46,559 nt of DNA from Ruminococcus sp. (GTDB taxonomy: Bacteria; Bacillota; Clostridia; Oscillospirales; Ruminococcaceae), in NCBI GenBank assembly GCA_014799805.1, contig JAAVHJ010000011.1:37378-83936 (forward strand), given 5' to 3'. Shown here piece by piece: positions 1 through 8,052 of this stretch. Positions within the stretch are counted from its first letter, which is position 1, and each line of letters starts with the position of its first letter. Below the pieces are notes generated by a model, which was given only the letters and a program-made list of their open reading frames with translations, did no database searches and was not told where the DNA came from. The position numbers and the translations under genes are program-made.

Positions 1-684
1 ACAGATAAAGTCAATGCAGGTTATCAGGCATATGATTTTCATGTTGTATTTCATGCCATTCATAATTTCTGTGTTGTAGATTTATCAAGTTTTTATCTGG
101 ATATTATCAAAGATAGATTATACTGTGAAAAAATTAATGCACCTACCAGACGGGCTGCTCAAACGGCTATGTATCGTGTACTGAATGCACTTGTCAGAAT
201 GTCTGCACCAATTTTAAGTTTTACCAGTGAAGAAATTTGGCAGAATTTGCCTCATAAAGCAGAAGATGATGCCAGAAGTGTATTTTTAAATCAGTTCTTG
301 CCAAAAACAGATATCAAAGTAGATGAAGAATTTATTGCAAAATGGAATATGATTTATACAATTCGTGAAGCGGTAAATAAGAAACTGGAAGAAAAAAGAA
401 ATGAAAAATTAATTGGCAAGTCTCTGGAAGCAAAAGTAATTATCACTGTAAATAATGCTGAAATCGCTGAAAAACTCAAAGCATGGTCAGAATTAAAAGA
501 TATTTTCATTGTTTCTGCAATTGAAATTCAGACAGATGACACAAGTGAAGAAGATTTTGTTTATGAAATTCAGAAAGCGTCTGGTAATAAATGTGAGCGT
601 TGCTGGTGCTATTCAGAAGAAGTCGGCAAAATTATGTTACATCCTACACTGTGCAAACGTTGTGCAGAAGTCATCGGAGAATAA
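1..684 (+). CDS. ileS: Isoleucyl-tRNA synthetase, C-terminal part (5' end outside window)
   Basis: The reading frame is open from base 1, so the window starts inside the gene; an ATG at 169 is internal. The visible part is the tRNA anticodon-binding region (the PTRRAAQTAMYRVL helix, then APILSFTSEEIW). It is followed by the C-terminal zinc finger typical of bacterial IleRS, with two Cys pairs, CERCW and LCKRC, in the last 35 residues. The enzyme charges tRNA-Ile in the cytoplasm. The catalytic HIGH and KMSKS motifs lie upstream of the window. A strong terminator follows directly, so ileS ends its transcription unit. Identification is secure from the zinc-finger tail and the anticodon-binding signature. 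Confidence 0.95.
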   Translation, partial: TDKVNAGYQAYDFHVVFHAIHNFCVVDLSSFYLDIIKDRLYCEKINAPTRRAAQTAMYRVLNALVRMSAPILSFTSEEIWQNLPHKAEDDARSVFLNQFLPKTDIKVDEEFIAKWNMIYTIREAVNKKLEEKRNEKLIGKSLEAKVIITVNNAEIAEKLKAWSELKDIFIVSAIEIQTDDTSEEDFVYEIQKASGNKCERCWCYSEEVGKIMLHPTLCKRCAEVIGE

Positions 685-689
685 TTTTT

Positions 690-735
690 ACGGTGGCTTG
701 CTGTCCTGAATCAGGATAGCAAGCCTGCCGTTTTT
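690..735 (+). terminator. Rho-independent terminator of ileS
   Basis: GGCTTGCT(G)TCCTG, an AAT loop, and CAGGAT(A)GCAAGCC form a stem of about 14 bp with one G-U pair. It is extended by outer ACGG/CCGT pairing and followed by a run of five T. It begins five bases after the ileS stop codon. Confidence 0.85.
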
Positions 736-755
736 ACAAGAAAGATTTATGAACT

Positions 756-1400
756 ATGGAAAATTTGTGTTTTAAATGCAGTGTATGCAAGAATTATATC
801 AGAATGAATAAAAAATTAGATGATTTATTTTCTGATTGGGCGTATGCATGCGGAGAATGGTCTGATTTTGGGGAAGATGTTCCAGAACTTTCAGAGCAAA
901 ATTGGATACACAGTGAATTAACTCCTGTTGTTGGAGAAACTCGGACAGTATTTGTGAGAATGCCTTTTGATGAAACAATTGGAAACGAATTTTGGCTATT
1001 GTATGAACCAGCTTTATTATATTTTAATAGTTGGGAGGATTGCTCAGAACAGGATATTGCGAACTGTGCTGTTGTGCGGTGCAAATTTCAAAAAATACTG
1101 ATTTCTGATGAATACAGTGCATGGATTAGAGTAACTGTACAGGAAGTTGTATTTTTGCATGAGCTTTGTAATTATTATCAAGATATCAGAGGAAATATTT
1201 CAAATGCATTTAAGGGAATTACAGAAGAAACAGAGTTTCAAAATGACAGGTGGCATGTTACAAGTTGGACTATGCAAAACGACTGTGGTGAGATGAAATG
1301 GATTTATATAGATGAAAATGGAATACGGCATTTGGTTATGAAGCTATGGTATGCATTTGATGAAGAAATATTATATATTGGAAATATCAGGGATTTTTAA
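756..1400 (+). CDS. Hypothetical protein, Trp- and acidic-rich
   Basis: I do not recognise this 214-residue protein. It starts with a small cysteine cluster (CFKCSVC), is rich in Trp, Glu and Asp, and has no signal peptide or membrane segment, so it is probably a cytoplasmic globular protein. Two starts are possible: ATG 756, with a weak AAGAAAG about 12 nt upstream, and ATG 804 (MNKKLDDLFSDW), which would remove the cysteine cluster. Neither has a good ribosome binding site. It sits between the ileS terminator and lspA and ends 47 nt before the lspA start, so it may be co-transcribed with lspA. The uninterrupted frame supports a real gene. Confidence 0.6.
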   Translation: MENLCFKCSVCKNYIRMNKKLDDLFSDWAYACGEWSDFGEDVPELSEQNWIHSELTPVVGETRTVFVRMPFDETIGNEFWLLYEPALLYFNSWEDCSEQDIANCAVVRCKFQKILISDEYSAWIRVTVQEVVFLHELCNYYQDIRGNISNAFKGITEETEFQNDRWHVTSWTMQNDCGEMKWIYIDENGIRHLVMKLWYAFDEEILYIGNIRDF

Positions 1401-1447
1401 AATGCTGTTAAAAAATAGTAATTGCTGGCAGAAAGGAGAAATGCATT

Positions 1448-1933
1448 TTGCTAATACTGGCTCTTGTGTTAATTTTTGCGATTGCAGGTGTTGACCAGTT
1501 AATTAAAAGCTATATTTTAGAAAATTTTAGTTTATATCAGGAAAAAGATTTTTTAAAAATTGGCGGTTTGGATATTATGCATTTAAAATATATCGAAAAT
1601 GATGGGTCAGCTTTTAGTAGCTTTTCTGGACAAAGAGTTTTGCTCCTGGTTGTAACGACAGTTGGTATGATAGTTTGTAGTTATTTATTAGTAAAATATG
1701 GTAAAAAAAATAAATTATTATATTCTAGTTTCATTATGATTTTAGGCGGGGCATTAGGCAATATGATTGACCGTATTTTTCATGGCGGTCTAGTTGTAGA
1801 TTATCTGGATTTGCAATTATTTCAATTCGCTGTGTTTAATTTTGCAGATTGCTTTGTAACTGTGGGAACTGTATTATTAATGATTTATATTTTATTTTTC
1901 ATGGACAAGGAGAATAAAAATGATAAAACATGA
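1448..1933 (+). CDS. lspA: Lipoprotein signal peptidase (signal peptidase II)
   Basis: A 161-residue polytopic membrane aspartyl protease that removes signal peptides from prolipoproteins after lipidation. Both catalytic aspartates are in their conserved motifs: GGALGNMIDR (about residue 99-108) and FNFADCF (about residue 130-136). DQLIK near the N-terminus is also typical of the family, and four membrane helices can be seen. Translation starts at TTG 1448, chosen because AAAGGAG ends eight bases upstream and no in-frame ATG is available. The 3' end overlaps the next gene by 14 nt, which implies co-translation with the pseudouridine synthase, a common pairing in Bacillota. Confidence 0.95.
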   Translation: MLILALVLIFAIAGVDQLIKSYILENFSLYQEKDFLKIGGLDIMHLKYIENDGSAFSSFSGQRVLLLVVTTVGMIVCSYLLVKYGKKNKLLYSSFIMILGGALGNMIDRIFHGGLVVDYLDLQLFQFAVFNFADCFVTVGTVLLMIYILFFMDKENKNDKT

Positions 1934-2831
1934 GTTTATTTTTCCTGAACAGGCAGAGGGATTAAGATTAGATAAATGGCTTGCGGAACAAGAATTAAAT
2001 TTAACAAGATGTGCTGTACAGGGTCTAATTGCAAGCGGAAATATTTTAGTAAATCAGAAACAGGTTTCTAAAAATTGCAGACCAAAAGCAAATGCTGAAA
2101 TTATAGTTTTGATTCCGCCACCAGAAGAAATTGAAATTATCCCACAAAATATTGAATTAGATATTGTTTATGAAGATAATGATTTGCTAGTTGTCAATAA
2201 GCCAAAGGGCATGGTGGTTCATCCTGCTGTCGGAAATTATGACGAAACGCTTGTAAATGCGTTATTATATCATTGTAAAGATAGTTTGTCTGGTATTAAC
2301 GGCGTGATTCGCCCTGGCATTGTGCATAGAATTGATAAAAATACAAGTGGCTTGCTGATTGTTGCCAAAAATGATATGGCTCATCAAGGATTGGCAGAGC
2401 AAATTAAAACGCATAGTTTTACCAGAGAATATGAAGCAATTGCTGTCGGAAGCTTTTCAGAAAAATCTGGTGTGATTCATGCACCGATTGGGCGTAGTGT
2501 TGCAGACAGAAAAAAAATGTGCGTGACAGAGAAAAATTCTAAATCTGCTGTGACGAATTATGAAGTATTAAGGCAATATGGCGGTTTTGCCCATGTAAAA
2601 TTAATTCTGGAAACAGGCAGAACACATCAGATTCGTGTACATCTGGCTTATATTGGGCATCCTGTTTATGGAGATAATATTTATGGAAAAGCTGTAAAAG
2701 GGACACAGGGGCAATGTTTACATGCCAGAAAAATTGGCTTTATACATCCAAGAACTAGTGAATATTTGGAATTTGAACGTCCTGCTCCAGAATATTTTCA
2801 GAAATTATTAAATAAATTTGAAAAGATGTGA
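1920..2831 (+). CDS. RluA/RluD-family 23S rRNA pseudouridine synthase
   Basis: A 303-residue RNA-modifying enzyme. An N-terminal S4 RNA-binding domain (RLDKWLAEQELNLTRCAVQGLI, about residues 16-37, split here as RLDKW and the helix after it) is followed by a pseudouridine synthase domain. The catalytic motif reads HRIDKNTSGLL, with the invariant Asp in the usual HRLDKDTSG context, and the motif GRTHQIRVHLA follows. It isomerises specific uridines in large-subunit rRNA. The start codon has AAGGAG seven bases upstream inside lspA. The length and the S4 domain favour the RluD subgroup, but the exact target uridines cannot be read from the sequence. Confidence 0.92.
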   Translation: MIKHEFIFPEQAEGLRLDKWLAEQELNLTRCAVQGLIASGNILVNQKQVSKNCRPKANAEIIVLIPPPEEIEIIPQNIELDIVYEDNDLLVVNKPKGMVVHPAVGNYDETLVNALLYHCKDSLSGINGVIRPGIVHRIDKNTSGLLIVAKNDMAHQGLAEQIKTHSFTREYEAIAVGSFSEKSGVIHAPIGRSVADRKKMCVTEKNSKSAVTNYEVLRQYGGFAHVKLILETGRTHQIRVHLAYIGHPVYGDNIYGKAVKGTQGQCLHARKIGFIHPRTSEYLEFERPAPEYFQKLLNKFEKM

Positions 2832-2836
2832 TGTAA

Positions 2837-3655
2837 ATGAAACATTCTGAAAAAATTTGTATTATTACAGATTTGGACGGAACGCTTTTGCCAAAGAGTA
2901 AAAAGCCTTTAAAACAGGATTTGCTTGCAATTCGGGCATTTGAACAAGCGGGCGGTATTTTTACCATTGCAACTGGTCGAACTGTGCAGGCATCTGAAAT
3001 TTATATGAATTTATTGGATTTAAAAAGTCCTGTGATTGTATTTAATGGGGCTTGTATTTATGATAATATGAAAAAAAATATGCTATTTATGCAAGGTTTG
3101 CCAGATAGTGCAAAAGCAATGACAGAAGAAACTTTAACAGAAAATCCTCATGTTGGCATAGAAGTACTTTGTGCAGAAAATACTTGGGTTGTGAATAATA
3201 CAGATTATGAACAGGAGCATATTAAAATTTGTGGTGTGCGTCCTAAATATGGAGCTGTTTCGGAAGTAACAGGCGACTGGATAAAAGTATTATTTTCTAT
3301 GTCGCCAAATGATATGCCTGATTTTATGAATTATATTGCAAATAAAAATTATCAAGATGTTAGCTTTATCAGGTCAGAATTGAAATTTTATGAAATGCTT
3401 CCCAAAGGTATTTCTAAAGGCAGTGCTTTAACAGCTTATCGGAATTTGCCGAATATGCAAGATTTTAAATTCATTGCTGTTGGCGATTTTGATAATGATA
3501 TTGCTATGTTGCAATCTGCTGATTTCGCTGTTTGTCCTGCCAATGCAACAGATTCTGTAAAAGCAGTTTCTGATATTATTTTAACCAGAACTTGTGAACA
3601 AGGTGCAATGGAAGAATTAATTACAAGAATATTATCAGGAGAGAATTTTATATGA
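2837..3655 (+). CDS. Cof-type HAD-IIB phosphatase
   Basis: A 272-residue cytoplasmic haloacid-dehalogenase hydrolase of the Cof/YbjI type. Motif I is DLDGTLL with the nucleophile and acid Asp residues at 12 and 14. Motif II is in TIATGRT, the motif III Lys is in SKGSAL, and motif IV is GDFDNDIAML. The substrate is unknown; this family dephosphorylates sugar phosphates, flavin and pyridoxal phosphates. It starts five bases after the pseudouridine synthase stop with a poor ribosome binding site, which fits translational coupling, and overlaps the next gene by an ATGA junction. Confidence 0.9.
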   Translation: MKHSEKICIITDLDGTLLPKSKKPLKQDLLAIRAFEQAGGIFTIATGRTVQASEIYMNLLDLKSPVIVFNGACIYDNMKKNMLFMQGLPDSAKAMTEETLTENPHVGIEVLCAENTWVVNNTDYEQEHIKICGVRPKYGAVSEVTGDWIKVLFSMSPNDMPDFMNYIANKNYQDVSFIRSELKFYEMLPKGISKGSALTAYRNLPNMQDFKFIAVGDFDNDIAMLQSADFAVCPANATDSVKAVSDIILTRTCEQGAMEELITRILSGENFI

Positions 3656-4182
3656 AAATTTTAAATATTCATGGTTATGGTGCAATTGCAGAAAATACTT
3701 CTGGTAATGCATTGAAAAAAAACGGCTATGAAGTTGTATCACCTCAAATTGATTATGATACACAAGAGCCTTATGCAATTAAAAAAATACTGGAAAAATT
3801 ATATACAGAACAAAATTGTCAGGCTGTAACTGGAAATAGCATGGGAGGATTTTTTGCAGTTCAGATTGCAAAAGAATATCAATGTCATGCAGTATTAGTG
3901 AATCCTTGTGTGCAACCATTTTTGACACTGCCAAAGCTGGGATTTGAAAATCAGAAGTTTATTTTGCAGTATATTGATTTGTTTTCTAATTTTGCAAAAC
4001 TGGATTTTTCCAAAATTTTTGCTATTATTGGCGAAAAAGATGATTTAGTTAATCATGATTTTATAAAATATTTATTAGGAAAAAATAACTGTATTCTTGT
4101 TGCTGACGGTGGTCATGCTGGGGCTACATTGCCTTTAGAAGAAATTTATAAAATGCATGGGAATTATTTTTTTGGAAATTAA
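3652..4182 (+). CDS. YqiA-like alpha/beta hydrolase (esterase)
   Basis: A 176-residue small alpha/beta hydrolase resembling the YqiA/UPF0227 esterase family. The N-terminus carries ILNIHGYG. The nucleophile elbow is GNSMGGF with Ser in the GxSxG position, the likely acid is in GEKDDLVNH, and the His is in GGHAG near the C-terminus, so the triad looks complete. The substrate is unknown. The ATG overlaps the stop of the HAD gene (ATGA) and has AGGAGAG at good spacing, so the two phosphatase/esterase-type genes are coupled. Confidence 0.8.
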   Translation: MKILNIHGYGAIAENTSGNALKKNGYEVVSPQIDYDTQEPYAIKKILEKLYTEQNCQAVTGNSMGGFFAVQIAKEYQCHAVLVNPCVQPFLTLPKLGFENQKFILQYIDLFSNFAKLDFSKIFAIIGEKDDLVNHDFIKYLLGKNNCILVADGGHAGATLPLEEIYKMHGNYFFGN

Positions 4183-4223
4183 TAGTATATTGCTATTAAA
4201 TAATTTTATGGAGGTTTTATTTC

Positions 4224-5066
4224 ATGGACGAAGTTATCAAGAAACAGCTAAAAAAAATAGCTGTCAATGTCCGCATGGGCGTTCTTACAGGGACATTTCA
4301 TGCGAAATCAGGTCACCCAGGGGGGTCATTATCTATTGTGGAATTGCTGGTATATTTGTATTTTAATAAAATGCAGGTAAATGCAGAAAATCCAGAAGAT
4401 GAAAATCGTGATAGATTTGTATTATCAAAAGGGCACACAGCTCCAGCATTATATGCAGTATTGGCTGAAAAAGGGTTTTTTAATAAATCAGAATTAGAAA
4501 AATTACGTCATATTGGGGCAATGTTACAGGGACACCCTTGTATTCAGACAACAGGCATTGACATGTCAAGTGGTTCACTCGGACAGGGCATTTCTTGTGC
4601 TTGCGGTATGGCTCTCGCAGGGAAATTAAATCAGAAAAATTATCATGTGTATACGGTATTAGGTGACGGCGAAATTGAAGAAGGACAAGTCTGGGAAGCA
4701 GCTATGTTTGCATCGCATTATTGTTTAGATAATTTAATTGCAATTGTTGATAATAATGGCTTGCAAATTGATGGTAAAATTACAGAGGTTTGTTCTCCTG
4801 AGCCAATTGATGAAAAATTTAAAGCTTTCGGCTGGCATGTAATTTTAATAGATGATGCACATGATTTTGATAAAATAGATAAGGCTTTTGCAGAGGCAGA
4901 AAAAATAACTGGTAAGCCTGTTGCAATCATTCAGAAAAGCATTAAAGGCAAAGGTGTTTCGTTTATGGAAAATCAAGTTTCATGGCACGGTGTCGCACCA
5001 AATGCAGAACAATATGAAACTGCAATGAATGAGCTGAAATTGACTTTAACAGAATTGGAGGTATAA
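4224..5066 (+). CDS. Transketolase, N-terminal (TPP-binding) subunit
   Basis: A 280-residue half-transketolase carrying the thiamine diphosphate pyrimidine/diphosphate domain. FHAKSGHPGGSLS and SKGHTAPALYA are near the N-terminus. The Mg/TPP motif runs from GDGEIEEGQVWEA to VDNNGLQIDG (about residues 150-185). With the adjacent C-terminal subunit it transfers two-carbon ketol units in the non-oxidative pentose phosphate pathway, the main pentose route in many fibre-degrading anaerobes. ATG 4224 has TGGAGG eight bases upstream. Three bases separate it from the second subunit, so the two are made in matched amounts. Split transketolases are common in Clostridia. Confidence 0.93.
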   Translation: MDEVIKKQLKKIAVNVRMGVLTGTFHAKSGHPGGSLSIVELLVYLYFNKMQVNAENPEDENRDRFVLSKGHTAPALYAVLAEKGFFNKSELEKLRHIGAMLQGHPCIQTTGIDMSSGSLGQGISCACGMALAGKLNQKNYHVYTVLGDGEIEEGQVWEAAMFASHYCLDNLIAIVDNNGLQIDGKITEVCSPEPIDEKFKAFGWHVILIDDAHDFDKIDKAFAEAEKITGKPVAIIQKSIKGKGVSFMENQVSWHGVAPNAEQYETAMNELKLTLTELEV

Positions 5067-5069
5067 ATT

Positions 5070-6014
5070 ATGGCTGATGTAAAGAAAAAAGCAACAAGAG
5101 AAAGCTACGGCGAAGCATTGACGGAACTTGCCGAAAAATATCCGAATTTGGTTGTATTAGATGCCGATTTAGCAGCTGCGACTAAAACTGCAATTTTTAA
5201 AAAAGCATATCCAGAAAGATTTTTTGATTGTGGCATTGCAGAAGCGAATATGATGGGGGTTGCAGCTGGACTTGCGGCATCTGGTATGATTCCGTTTGCA
5301 AGTACGTTTGCTATGTTCGCTGCGGGCAGAGCGTATGAAATTGTTAGGAATTCCATTGGCTATCCAAATCTGAATGTAAAAATTGGTGCGACTCATGCAG
5401 GGATTTCTGTCGGGGAAGATGGTGCTACGCATCAATGTAATGAAGATATTGCTTTAATGCGGACAATTCCTAATATGACAGTGATTGTGCCTTGTGATGA
5501 TGTAGAAGCTAAAGCTGCTGTAGAGGCTGCAATTCAATATCAAGGTCCAGTTTATATGCGTTTTGGCAGACTTGCTGTGCCGATTTTAAATCAAGCTGAA
5601 AATTATAAATTTCAATGGGGCAAGGGTGTAACACTTCGTGACGGTGAAGATATTACAATTATTGCTACTGGTTTAATGGTTGCAGAAGCTGTACAAGCAT
5701 CTGATGTTCTTAAAGAACAAGGTATTTCTGCAAGAGTTATTAATATGCACACTATCAAGCCAATTGATGAAGAAATTATTTGTAAATCTGCCAGAGAAAC
5801 AGGCAAAATTATTACAGTAGAAGAGCATAGCATTATTGGTGGTTTGGGTAGTGCTGTTGCGGAATGTGTTTGCCAAAATTGTCCTGTACCTGTGTTTAGA
5901 ATCGGTGTCAATGATGTATTTGGTTATTCTGGTCCTGCTGTGGATTTGCTCAAAGAATTTGGTTTGTGTTCTGAAAATATTATTGCAACTGTTAAAAAAG
6001 TGCTTAATAAATAA
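5070..6014 (+). CDS. Transketolase, C-terminal (pyrimidine-binding) subunit
   Basis: A 314-residue partner of the preceding gene. It carries the TPP pyrimidine-binding domain with the catalytic Glu in FDCGIAEANMMG (about residue 55), then SVGEDGATHQ, and a C-terminal transketolase domain ending in GGLGSAVAE and GVNDVFGYSG. It forms the active transketolase with the N-terminal subunit. TTGGAGG lies just before the start, inside the end of the upstream gene. The spacing, gene order and complementary domains make the assignment secure. Confidence 0.93.
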   Translation: MADVKKKATRESYGEALTELAEKYPNLVVLDADLAAATKTAIFKKAYPERFFDCGIAEANMMGVAAGLAASGMIPFASTFAMFAAGRAYEIVRNSIGYPNLNVKIGATHAGISVGEDGATHQCNEDIALMRTIPNMTVIVPCDDVEAKAAVEAAIQYQGPVYMRFGRLAVPILNQAENYKFQWGKGVTLRDGEDITIIATGLMVAEAVQASDVLKEQGISARVINMHTIKPIDEEIICKSARETGKIITVEEHSIIGGLGSAVAECVCQNCPVPVFRIGVNDVFGYSGPAVDLLKEFGLCSENIIATVKKVLNK

Positions 6015-6024
6015 GAAAATAATT

Positions 6025-6606
6025 ATGAGATATATAAAAGAAGTTTTTGCAAGTTATTCTAAATCTACTATCAGAGTATATCAGGCTTTTTGTCAGGAAA
6101 TCGCTCAAGAAGCTGTGAAATTACAAAAATTCGGTGTGCATTATAATTTTCATCGCATGACATGGGTCAAGCCGTCATTTTTATGGATGATGTACAGGTC
6201 TAACTGGGCAACTAAAAAAAATCAAGAGTATATTTTAGCATTAGATATTTATCAGGAAAGTTTTTTAAAATTATTATCACAGGCAGTTTTGACAGCTCCA
6301 GAAACTTGTTCAGGAACAGACTGGGAAAAAGCTTTCTCAGAAACGGCTGTTTATTGTCAATGGGATTCAGACAGAAGTTTGAACGGCAATGCATTACAAA
6401 GGGGAGCTATTCAAATTGGTATGAAAGGTTCTGCTATGGAAGAATTTTTAAAAACTGGAATTTGTAAAATTACAGATATGACACCTCAGGTTCGTAAATG
6501 GAATATCGCAAGAAAGAATAATAAATTAAAAGCAAAAGATTTGCCTGTTGAAAAATTATTTTTAATACAAGATAAAAAAATCAGAAAAAATTTAGATATG
6601 GGTTAA
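6025..6606 (+). CDS. DUF4291 family protein
   Basis: A 193-residue protein matching the DUF4291 family by its hallmark block HRMTWVKPSFLWMMYRS (about residues 45-61), preceded by IRVYQAFCQEIA and followed by an LQRGAIQIG stretch. The biochemical role of the family is unknown; the conserved Arg, Lys, Trp and Met residues suggest a nucleic-acid or nucleotide-binding pocket, but this is inference. I start it at ATG 6025, just after the transketolase stop; the frame stays open further upstream, but that part overlaps transketolase. The ribosome binding site is weak (TAAGAAAA). It may be read through from the transketolase operon. Confidence 0.82.
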   Translation: MRYIKEVFASYSKSTIRVYQAFCQEIAQEAVKLQKFGVHYNFHRMTWVKPSFLWMMYRSNWATKKNQEYILALDIYQESFLKLLSQAVLTAPETCSGTDWEKAFSETAVYCQWDSDRSLNGNALQRGAIQIGMKGSAMEEFLKTGICKITDMTPQVRKWNIARKNNKLKAKDLPVEKLFLIQDKKIRKNLDMG

Positions 6607-6636
6607 AAAATCCGCCTGTCATAGGCGGATTTTTTA
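6607..6636. terminator. Bidirectional Rho-independent terminator
   Basis: TCCGCC-TGTCATA-GGCGGA is flanked by A6 on the left and T6 on the right, so it can terminate both the transketolase/DUF4291 unit (+) and the ABC exporter operon (-) that converge here. Confidence 0.9.
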
Positions 6637-8052
6637 TTAGTGATTATCAGCTTCTTCTAGTGCATCTGTCATTTTTTCATAGTAAGTTAATACACCAGTA
6701 TTATTACTTAATGCACGTCTGCGGACTATTTTATGAGAATATTCACCGTTGATAAATGCTTGATAATACGTATCATCAATAGGAACTAATGTAATTTCTT
6801 GCTCTGTATTATCCAGCATAGTATATTTAAAAATAATAGTCGGTTCTATATCAGATTTTATATCAGATATATCAGTTTCTAAATCCAGTGAATCATAAGT
6901 CATATTAGAAACTGTCTGGAATAATGAACGGAATAAAGCTTGTATATCGCTATTTTGTTCTGAAATATTAATATCATCTAGGAAATAAATATTTTCTTCA
7001 TGGTTCATAGTCATTGTAAATAATAAATCATCTACTTGGACTTCTAGTTGCGTTACATCTGTGAAACTTGGAGAATATACTTTGTCAGTTAATAATTCTG
7101 ATGGTTCTGTCTGTAAGAAATTAACGCTATTGATTGCCATGGTTGCAATTTGTCCTGTTTCTTCATAAACTAAATATACACTGCCATCATTTTTGTCAAA
7201 TTCTGCAAAATCAATTGTTGTAGTTTCATTATCTGTGCTTTTTACTGTTAATCTATAAGCAGGGTCATCAAGATGATATTGTATTAAATCTGAACCATCT
7301 TCTACCATAGATACAAAAGATTCTATTTCTAATCTTGATAGAGATGTCAGAAAAGAATTAATATTTGCAGAATTAACTTGTGCATTTTCAATTGGATTTA
7401 ACATTTCCCATGCACCACTAGTATTAGAAATATTAAATATAATTTCAGAATCATGCTCTAAAATAACATCACTGATATTTACGTCATAATATTTTATCAT
7501 GTATGGACTTTTTAAATATGCCATACCACCATGTAAGACATCTGCTGTATTGAATTCTATTTCATAAACAGTAGCATCATCTGGAAGCATTGCATAATAA
7601 TATTCTTCTGTTGCAGTCGCATCACCAATATAGAGCGTATAGGCTGTATTTGTATTATCATAGCAAGTTAAAACAACTGGGTCTGCAAAACCATAATTAT
7701 TTAAATCTTCCGTTGGAACACTTAGCTTTTTCGATGCTGTCAAATCACTCATATAAGAACAAATGCTGTTAATATAATAAGCATTTAATTCAAAATCATA
7801 TTGATAATCTGTCTCTGTTATACCCCAACTAGTATCAACAGGTTCAATTTTAAAATAGCCGTCTGCATTTTGAATTTCTACTTTGCTGATATCATTGGAA
7901 TCAAAAGAAAATAAATTCAAAGATAAAGCTTCTTCTCTTTCCTGATTTTCTTCATTTGTTTTCATTTTATCAACAGCAATATAAGCTGTGATAGACATAG
8001 CAACGATAATTAATAATGCAATGATTAACATGCGAATTTTTTTCGTACTCAT
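6637..8052 (-). CDS. DUF4340 domain protein of a Gld-type ABC exporter
   Basis: A 471-residue extracytoplasmic protein with one N-terminal membrane anchor (IRMLIIALLIIVAMSITAYI) followed by a beta-rich exported region of the DUF4340 type (for example ISKVEIQNADGYFKI and TAYTLYIGDAT). DUF4340 proteins typically accompany GldG-like ABC components, as here, and have no assigned biochemical function. I chose ATG 8052 because it forms an ATGA overlap with the GldG-like gene and has AAGGAG six bases upstream; an upstream TTG at 8073 would bury that site. It is the last gene of the four-gene minus-strand operon, before a bidirectional terminator. Confidence 0.85.
   Translation of the reverse strand: MSTKKIRMLIIALLIIVAMSITAYIAVDKMKTNEENQEREEALSLNLFSFDSNDISKVEIQNADGYFKIEPVDTSWGITETDYQYDFELNAYYINSICSYMSDLTASKKLSVPTEDLNNYGFADPVVLTCYDNTNTAYTLYIGDATATEEYYYAMLPDDATVYEIEFNTADVLHGGMAYLKSPYMIKYYDVNISDVILEHDSEIIFNISNTSGAWEMLNPIENAQVNSANINSFLTSLSRLEIESFVSMVEDGSDLIQYHLDDPAYRLTVKSTDNETTTIDFAEFDKNDGSVYLVYEETGQIATMAINSVNFLQTEPSELLTDKVYSPSFTDVTQLEVQVDDLLFTMTMNHEENIYFLDDINISEQNSDIQALFRSLFQTVSNMTYDSLDLETDISDIKSDIEPTIIFKYTMLDNTEQEITLVPIDDTYYQAFINGEYSHKIVRRRALSNNTGVLTYYEKMTDALEEADNH

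Noticed and set aside
4179-4199. Inverted repeat TTAATAG-TATATTG-CTATTAA before transketolase
   Set aside because: It is a short, entirely AT-dominated dyad without a T-run. It could be chance in such AT-rich DNA, so it is not called as a terminator or operator.
5836-6024. N-terminal extension of the DUF4291 frame into the transketolase gene
   Set aside because: The extension lies in the coding region of an intact transketolase subunit, and the DUF4291 family similarity begins after ATG 6025.
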